From: DATKDF01 sp035512795
Lineage (GTDB): Bacteria; Acidobacteriota; Vicinamibacteria; Vicinamibacterales; SCN-69-37
DNA: 9,916 nt
NCBI GenBank assembly: GCA_035512795.1
Contig: DATKDF010000178.1
Coordinates: 1 to 9,916 of the forward strand
Reading direction: 5' to 3'
Part shown: piece by piece, positions 5,211 to 9,916 of the stretch
Layout: each line of letters opens with the position of its first letter
Numbering within the stretch: position 1 is the stretch's first letter
Program-made: the position numbers and the translations under genes
Notes under the pieces: generated by a model
What the model saw: only the letters and a program-made list of their open reading frames with translations
Told to the model about the DNA's origin: nothing
Databases searched by the model: none

Positions 5211-7816
5211 ACCTGAATCGCTATACGGAAAAGGCGCAGGAAGCCATTCAGGGCGCCGTGCAGCTGGCCGGCCGCCACGGCCAGCCGGAGATTGTGTCGG
5301 AGCATCTGCTGCTGGCCCTGGTCGCGCAGCGCGACGGCATCGTGCCGGCGCTGCTCGGCAAGATGAACCTCGACGCCGATCGGATCGGCGCGGCCGTCCA
5401 GGGGGCCGTCAACCAGTTGCCGAAGGTGGCGGGCGGGGCCGAGCCGGGGCTGTCATCGCGGCTGCGACGCCTGCTGGCCGCGGCCGAAGAGCAGGCCGGA
5501 ATCCTCAAGGACGAGTTCGTCAGCACCGAGCACCTGCTGCTGGCCATCGCGGCCGAGCGTGCGCCCTCTCCGGCCGCCGATCTGCTCGGCCAGCACGGCG
5601 TGACGCCGGACGCGGTGATGCAGGCCCTGGCCGGCGTGCGGGGCAGCCAGCGGGTCACTGACCAGAACCCCGAGGGCAAGTACCAGGCGCTCGAGCGGTA
5701 TGGCCGCGACCTGACGGAGGTCGCCCGCGCGGGCAAACTCGATCCGGTCATCGGCCGCGACGACGAGATCCGTCGGGTCATTCAGGTCCTGGCCCGTCGC
5801 ACCAAGAACAATCCCGTCCTCATCGGCGAACCCGGCGTCGGCAAGACGGCCATCGTAGAAGGACTCGCCCAGCGGATCGTCCGCGGCGACGTGCCAGAGG
5901 GCCTTCGCAACAAACGTATCGTGGCGCTCGACATGGGCGCGCTCGTTGCCGGGGCGAAGTACCGGGGCGAATTCGAGGAACGGCTGAAGGCCGTGCTCAA
6001 GGAGATCGGCGCCTCGTCGGGCCAGATCGTGCTGTTCATCGACGAACTACACACGGTCGTCGGCGCAGGCGCCGCGGAAGGATCCCTCGACGCGTCGAAT
6101 CTGCTGAAACCGATGCTGGCCCGCGGCGAACTGCACACGATCGGCGCGACGACACTCGACGAATACCGGAAGCATATCGAAAAGGACGCGGCGCTCGAAC
6201 GCCGGTTCCAGCCGGTCCAGGTCAGCGAACCGACGGTGGAGGACACGATCAGCATCCTGCGAGGCCTGCGCGAGCGGTACGAGATTCATCACGGTGTCAA
6301 GTTCAAGGACGCCGCACTCGTGGCGGCCGCCGTGTTGTCGTACCGGTACATCGCGGACCGGTTCCTGCCCGACAAGGCCATCGATCTCATCGACGAAGCG
6401 GCGTCCCGGCTCCGGATGGAGATCGACTCGATGCCCGCCGAGCTCGACGAAGTGGAACGCCGGATCATGCAACTCGAGATCGAACGCGAGGCCCTGCGCA
6501 AGGAGACCGACGCGGCCTCGAAGGAGCGGCTCGGCCGGCTCGAGAAGGACCTGGCCGGCTTCAAGGAGACGCGCACGCGCCTCTCCGCCCAGTGGCATCA
6601 GGAGAAAGCCGCCATCCAGCAGGTGCGCACCCGCAAGGAGGAACTGGAACAACTGCGACTGGAAGCCGAACAGGCCCAGCGCGCCGGCGACTACGCCCGC
6701 GCGTCCGAACTGCAGTACGGACGCATTCCGGAACTCGAGCGACTGATCGCCGGCCATGACCCGGCCGGGACGGTCCCACGCATGCTGAAGGAACTGGTCG
6801 ACGAGGAGGACATCGCCGAGGTCGTCTCCCGCTGGACGCACATTCCCGTCACCCGCCTGATGGAGGGAGAGATCGAGAAGCTCGTGCAGATGGAGACCCG
6901 GCTCCACCGGCGCGTGGTGGGCCAGGACGAGGCCGTCAACGCCGTGGCCAACGCCATTCGCCGGGCCCGCGCCGGTCTCCAGGATCCCAATCGGCCACTC
7001 GGCAGTTTCATCTTCCTCGGCCCGACCGGCGTGGGCAAGACGGAGCTGGCGCGCGCGCTCGCCGAGTTCCTGTTCGACGACGACCGTGCGCTCGTGCGCA
7101 TCGACATGTCCGAATACCAGGAAAAGCACACCGTCTCGCGGCTGATCGGCGCCCCACCTGGATACGTCGGCTACGAGGAGGCCGGCCAGCTGACCGAGGC
7201 GATTCGCCGCCGGCCGTACGCGGTCGTCCTGTTCGACGAGGTCGAGAAGGCGCATCCCGAGGTCCTCAACGTGATGCTCCAGCTGCTCGACGACGGCCGG
7301 CTGACCGACGGCAAGGGCCGCACGGTCGACTTTCGCAATAGCGTCGTGATCATGACCTCGAACGTCGGCAGCGCGGCGATCGCCGAGCGCGCCCATGCCG
7401 GCGAGGCGTCGCTCGACGAGGGCGTTCGGCGCCAGCTCACCGAGGCGCTCCGCACCACCTTCAAACCGGAGTTCCTCAACCGGATCGATGAGACGATCTT
7501 CTTCCACGCCCTCGGGCGCGCCGAGATCCGCCAGATCATCGACATCCAGCTGACTGCCCTGCTCGGGCGCCTGCGCGATCGCAAGATCGATCTCGCCATG
7601 AGCGACGCCGCACGGGATATGCTCATCGAGGAAGGCTACGACCCCGTGTATGGCGCCCGCCCGTTGAAGCGCGTGCTGCAGCGCCGGGTGCTCGATCCCC
7701 TTGCGCTCGGCGTGCTCGAGGGACGGTTCAAGGAGGGCGACGCGGTGACCGTCGACGTGGACGCCGGTAGCATCACCCTGACGAGCCAGCCGATGCGCAC
7801 GGAGGTCGCCGGCTGA
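5207..7816 (+). CDS. clpB: ATP-dependent protein disaggregase ClpB (Hsp100)
   Basis: A protein of 869 residues, the usual ClpB length. The double Clp N-terminal domain spans about 1-145. The first AAA+ ring domain has Walker A GEPGVGKT (207-214), Walker B VLFIDE (275-280) and pore-loop region KYRGEFEERL (251-260). The long coiled-coil middle domain, at about 405-525, distinguishes ClpB from ClpA and ClpC and is where DnaK docks. The second AAA+ domain has Walker A GPTGVGKT (605-612), pore loop GYVGYE (652-657), Walker B VVLFDE (673-678) and sensor-2 GARPLKR (816-822). All catalytic residues seen are intact. ClpB threads aggregated proteins through its hexamer to dissolve them, with DnaK and a J-protein. 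The start ATG at 5207 overlaps the dnaJ stop and has a good ribosome site (GGAAGGA, 8 nt upstream). ftsH follows closely. Confidence 0.98.
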   Translation: MNLNRYTEKAQEAIQGAVQLAGRHGQPEIVSEHLLLALVAQRDGIVPALLGKMNLDADRIGAAVQGAVNQLPKVAGGAEPGLSSRLRRLLAAAEEQAGILKDEFVSTEHLLLAIAAERAPSPAADLLGQHGVTPDAVMQALAGVRGSQRVTDQNPEGKYQALERYGRDLTEVARAGKLDPVIGRDDEIRRVIQVLARRTKNNPVLIGEPGVGKTAIVEGLAQRIVRGDVPEGLRNKRIVALDMGALVAGAKYRGEFEERLKAVLKEIGASSGQIVLFIDELHTVVGAGAAEGSLDASNLLKPMLARGELHTIGATTLDEYRKHIEKDAALERRFQPVQVSEPTVEDTISILRGLRERYEIHHGVKFKDAALVAAAVLSYRYIADRFLPDKAIDLIDEAASRLRMEIDSMPAELDEVERRIMQLEIEREALRKETDAASKERLGRLEKDLAGFKETRTRLSAQWHQEKAAIQQVRTRKEELEQLRLEAEQAQRAGDYARASELQYGRIPELERLIAGHDPAGTVPRMLKELVDEEDIAEVVSRWTHIPVTRLMEGEIEKLVQMETRLHRRVVGQDEAVNAVANAIRRARAGLQDPNRPLGSFIFLGPTGVGKTELARALAEFLFDDDRALVRIDMSEYQEKHTVSRLIGAPPGYVGYEEAGQLTEAIRRRPYAVVLFDEVEKAHPEVLNVMLQLLDDGRLTDGKGRTVDFRNSVVIMTSNVGSAAIAERAHAGEASLDEGVRRQLTEALRTTFKPEFLNRIDETIFFHALGRAEIRQIIDIQLTALLGRLRDRKIDLAMSDAARDMLIEEGYDPVYGARPLKRVLQRRVLDPLALGVLEGRFKEGDAVTVDVDAGSITLTSQPMRTEVAG

Positions 7817-7840
7817 CGGGCCGTGCCCGCGCCGCCTCGC

Positions 7841-9709
7841 ATGGCCGAGACACCCGCTCCCCGCCCGCCAAAGCCGCCGCGCCCGCCGGCGCGCCCGCCC
7901 ATGTCCACGCTGTGGATCGGGCTGGCCCTGCTCGGGTTCCTGCTGCTCTTCAACACGCTGTCGTCGACCCTCGAATCCGGTCGAACGCTGCCCTACTCCG
8001 AGTTCAAGGGGAAGCTGGCCCAGGGACAGATCACCGAAGTCGTCATCGGTCCCGACTCGATTCGCGGCACCTACGCCGACGGTGGAGGCGGCGAAGTGCC
8101 GTTCCGGACGACGCGGATCGACGATCCGAAACTGGTGGAGCAGCTCGAGGCAGGCAGTGTCATCTACAACGGCCAGCCGCAGAATCGGATGCTGACCGAA
8201 CTGCTGAGCTGGGTGCTCCCGATCGGCGTGATCGTCCTGCTCTGGGTGTTCATGCTGCGCCGGATGGGCGGCGCCGAGGGCGGCCTGATGTCGTTCGGCC
8301 GGAGCCGCGCGAAGATCTTCTCCGACGATGACGTGAAGGTCAGCTTCGCCGACGTGGCGGGCGTCGACGAGGCCGCCGACGAGCTCCGGGAGATCGTCGA
8401 ATTTCTGCAGAACCCGAAGAAGTACACGACGCTCGGCGGCCGGATTCCCAAGGGTGTGCTGCTGGTCGGCCCGCCGGGCACGGGCAAGACGCTTCTGGCT
8501 CGCGCGGTCGCCGGGGAAGCCAAGGTGCCGTTTTTCAGTCTGAGCGGATCGGAGTTCGTCGAGATGTTCGTCGGCGTCGGCGCCGCGCGCGTGCGCGACC
8601 TGTTCCGGCAGGCCGATGCCAAGGCGCCCTGCATCGTCTTCATCGACGAACTCGACGCGCTTGGCAAGATGCGCGTCCAGTCGCCCATGGGCGGCCACGA
8701 GGAACGCGAGCAGACACTCAACCAGCTGCTCGCCGAGATGGACGGGTTCGACTCGAAGAAGGGCGTCATCATCATGGCCGCCACGAACCGGCCGGAGGTG
8801 CTCGACCCGGCGCTCCTGCGCCCCGGCCGCTTCGACCGGCAGGTCCTGGTCGACAAGCCGGACGTGCGCGGCCGTGAAGCCATCCTCAAGATCCATGCGC
8901 GCCAGGTGAAGCTCGATCCGGCCGTAGACCTCTCGATCGTGGCGGCCCGGACCGCCGGCTTTGCCGGTGCCGATCTGGCCAACCTCGTCAACGAGGCCAC
9001 CCTGCTCGCCGCCCGACGCGACAAGGCCCAGGTCGGGGCCCGCGACTTCGACGACGCGATCGATCGGATCATTGCCGGCCTCGAGAAGAAGCGGGTGATG
9101 TCGCCGGCCGAGCGGCGCCGTGTGGCGTTTCACGAGTCGGGCCACGCGATTGTGGCGAGCCTGCTCCCGAACCTCGACCCGGTACACAAGATCTCGATCG
9201 TCGCGCGTGGCTTCGGCGCGCTCGGCTATACGATGCAGCGGCCCACCGAAGATCGGTATCTGATGTCGAAGAGTGATCTGGAGCGGCAGCTCGCGGTGCT
9301 GCTGGGGGGCCGGTCGGCCGAGGCGATCGTGTTCGACGAGGTGTCGACCGGCGCCCAGAACGACCTGCAACGCGCCACCGACCTGGCGCGCGCGATGGTC
9401 ACCGAGTTCGGCATGAGCGACGCGATCGGCCCGGTCAATCACGAGAACCGCCGCCGCGCGGCGTTCCTGGACGTCCCGATGGGATCGGAGCGCGGGGTCT
9501 ACGCGGAGGAAACCGCCCGCGTCATCGATCACGAGATCCGGCGGATCGTGACGGCGGCCGAGCACGAAGCGACGAGCCTGCTCTCGACCCATCGCGAGTT
9601 GCTCGACGCCGTGTCGGACCGGTTGCTCGACGAAGAGGTGCTCGACGGCGACCAGTTGCGCGCGATGATCGGTGCGGCCGCGCCGGCCCCGTCAGCCGCG
9701 GGCCGCTGA
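7841..9709 (+). CDS. ftsH: ATP-dependent zinc metalloprotease FtsH
   Basis: A protein of 622 residues from the ATG at 7841. A GTG at 7823, 6 bp after clpB, would add six residues. The N-terminal tail is unusually proline-rich (residues 7-20). A first membrane segment (about 22-40), a periplasmic domain and a second membrane segment (about 121-139) follow. The AAA+ domain has Walker A GPPGTGKT (210-217), pore loop FVGVGA (243-248), Walker B IVFIDE (265-270) and the second region of homology ending RPGRFDR (327-333). The peptidase domain has the zinc motif HESGH (431-435), with Asp508 in TGAQNDLQRAT as the likely third ligand. FtsH forms a membrane-bound hexamer that extracts and degrades misfolded membrane proteins and short-lived regulators. 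Its place at the end of the hspR-dnaJ-clpB operon suggests a stress-induced, possibly second, copy. An ATG at 7901 would remove the proline tail. Confidence 0.97.
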   Translation: MAETPAPRPPKPPRPPARPPMSTLWIGLALLGFLLLFNTLSSTLESGRTLPYSEFKGKLAQGQITEVVIGPDSIRGTYADGGGGEVPFRTTRIDDPKLVEQLEAGSVIYNGQPQNRMLTELLSWVLPIGVIVLLWVFMLRRMGGAEGGLMSFGRSRAKIFSDDDVKVSFADVAGVDEAADELREIVEFLQNPKKYTTLGGRIPKGVLLVGPPGTGKTLLARAVAGEAKVPFFSLSGSEFVEMFVGVGAARVRDLFRQADAKAPCIVFIDELDALGKMRVQSPMGGHEEREQTLNQLLAEMDGFDSKKGVIIMAATNRPEVLDPALLRPGRFDRQVLVDKPDVRGREAILKIHARQVKLDPAVDLSIVAARTAGFAGADLANLVNEATLLAARRDKAQVGARDFDDAIDRIIAGLEKKRVMSPAERRRVAFHESGHAIVASLLPNLDPVHKISIVARGFGALGYTMQRPTEDRYLMSKSDLERQLAVLLGGRSAEAIVFDEVSTGAQNDLQRATDLARAMVTEFGMSDAIGPVNHENRRRAAFLDVPMGSERGVYAEETARVIDHEIRRIVTAAEHEATSLLSTHRELLDAVSDRLLDEEVLDGDQLRAMIGAAAPAPSAAGR

Positions 9710-9741
9710 CCGACCCCCTTGACGCGGTCGGTCACCGCGTC
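9707..9741. terminator. Overlapping inverted repeats between convergent ftsH and rho
   Basis: Two perfect stems share bases. TGACCGACC (9707-9715) pairs with GGTCGGTCA (9726-9734), a 9-bp stem with a 10-nt loop that begins at the ftsH stop codon. GACGCGGT (9721-9728) pairs with ACCGCGTC (9734-9741), an 8-bp stem with a 5-nt loop. Both cannot form at once. Neither is followed by a T-run on either strand. The position between converging genes suggests a bidirectional transcription end, but a classical intrinsic terminator is not supported. Confidence 0.45.
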
Positions 9742-9751
9742 CGCGCCGCTC

Positions 9752-9916
9752 CTATCCCATCTTCTGCATCGCGGCGAGGAACTCGGCGTTGTTCTTGGTC
9801 TTGCTCATCTTGTCGAGGAGCAGTTCCATGGCCTCGACTGGCGAGAGCGGCGTCAGGACCTTCCGCAAAACCCAGATCCGGTTCAGGTCCTCGCGCGCGA
9901 TGAGGAGTTCTTCCTT
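9752..9916 (-). CDS. rho: Transcription termination factor Rho, C-terminal end (partial)
   Basis: The last 54 codons and the TAG stop of a minus-strand gene that runs off the right edge of the window. The translation contains EDLNRIWVLRKVLTPLSPVE and then EAMELLLDKM and KTKNNAEFLAAM, the typical C-terminus of bacterial Rho. Rho is a hexameric RNA helicase that ends transcription of untranslated RNA. Only the tail beyond the ATPase core is visible, so RNA-binding and Walker motifs cannot be assessed. The gene converges on ftsH with a 42-bp gap and is not part of the chaperone operon. Confidence 0.93.
   Translation of the reverse strand, partial: KEELLIAREDLNRIWVLRKVLTPLSPVEAMELLLDKMSKTKNNAEFLAAMQKMG

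Noticed and set aside
6047..9592. Very long open frame (over 1100 codons) on the minus strand opposite clpB and ftsH.
   Set aside because: It lies wholly antisense to two clearly recognised genes, its product is low-complexity and rich in Arg, Gly, His, Asp and Glu, and it matches no family. It is the usual mirror frame of GC-rich codon bias.

Overview
The window is GC-rich, densely packed chromosomal DNA with overlapping genes, probably from a high-GC Gram-negative bacterium. The evidence for that is a lipobox lipoprotein, a NusG paralogue of the UpxY type seen in exopolysaccharide loci, a Fis-type regulator and an HspR-led chaperone operon that ends in ftsH. Acidobacteriota or a deltaproteobacterial lineage would fit. 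This is inference, because there is no rRNA or other phylogenetic marker except a fragment of rho.

Left arm (4-2765, minus strand, transcribed leftwards): a NusG/UpxY-like antiterminator is followed by a lipoprotein with several acidic DxDxDG loops. The lipoprotein overlaps by 4 bp a protein built like a sigma-54 enhancer-binding regulator. That last protein is degenerate at every catalytic site: the Walker A Lys is Arg, the Walker B acidic residues are gone, GAFTGA is absent and the receiver is incomplete. Only its Fis-type DNA-binding helices look intact. No exopolysaccharide enzymes lie in the window.

Middle (2766-3897): a promoter region for the NusG paralogue carries a perfect 7-bp palindrome at the ATG. 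It is followed by a minus-strand TerC-family membrane protein gene. A compact divergent control region (about 3858-3897) then separates terC from the right-hand operon. It contains a consensus -35 TTGACA, a 17-bp spacer and TACACT, overlaid with an ATCAAG-N7-CTTGAT dyad and an outer CACGCATC/GATGCGTG repeat. These are good candidates for HspR autoregulatory sites.

Right arm (3898-9709, plus strand): hspR-like merR, a zinc-finger-less DnaJ (CbpA type), clpB and ftsH are tightly packed, with gaps of 14 bp, -4 bp and at most 24 bp. This is a protein-quality-control operon: a heat-shock repressor, a J-protein that delivers substrates to Hsp70, the ClpB disaggregase and the membrane protease FtsH. 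dnaK and grpE are not present here. The last 165 bp are the 3' end of rho on the minus strand, convergent with ftsH. The 42-bp gap between ftsH and rho holds two overlapping, mutually exclusive inverted repeats.

No tRNA, rRNA, CRISPR array, insertion sequence or phage gene was seen. No stretch longer than about 250 bp lacks a gene. The most unusual content is the degenerate enhancer-binding protein with its lipoprotein and NusG partners, and the architecture of the HspR-type promoter.
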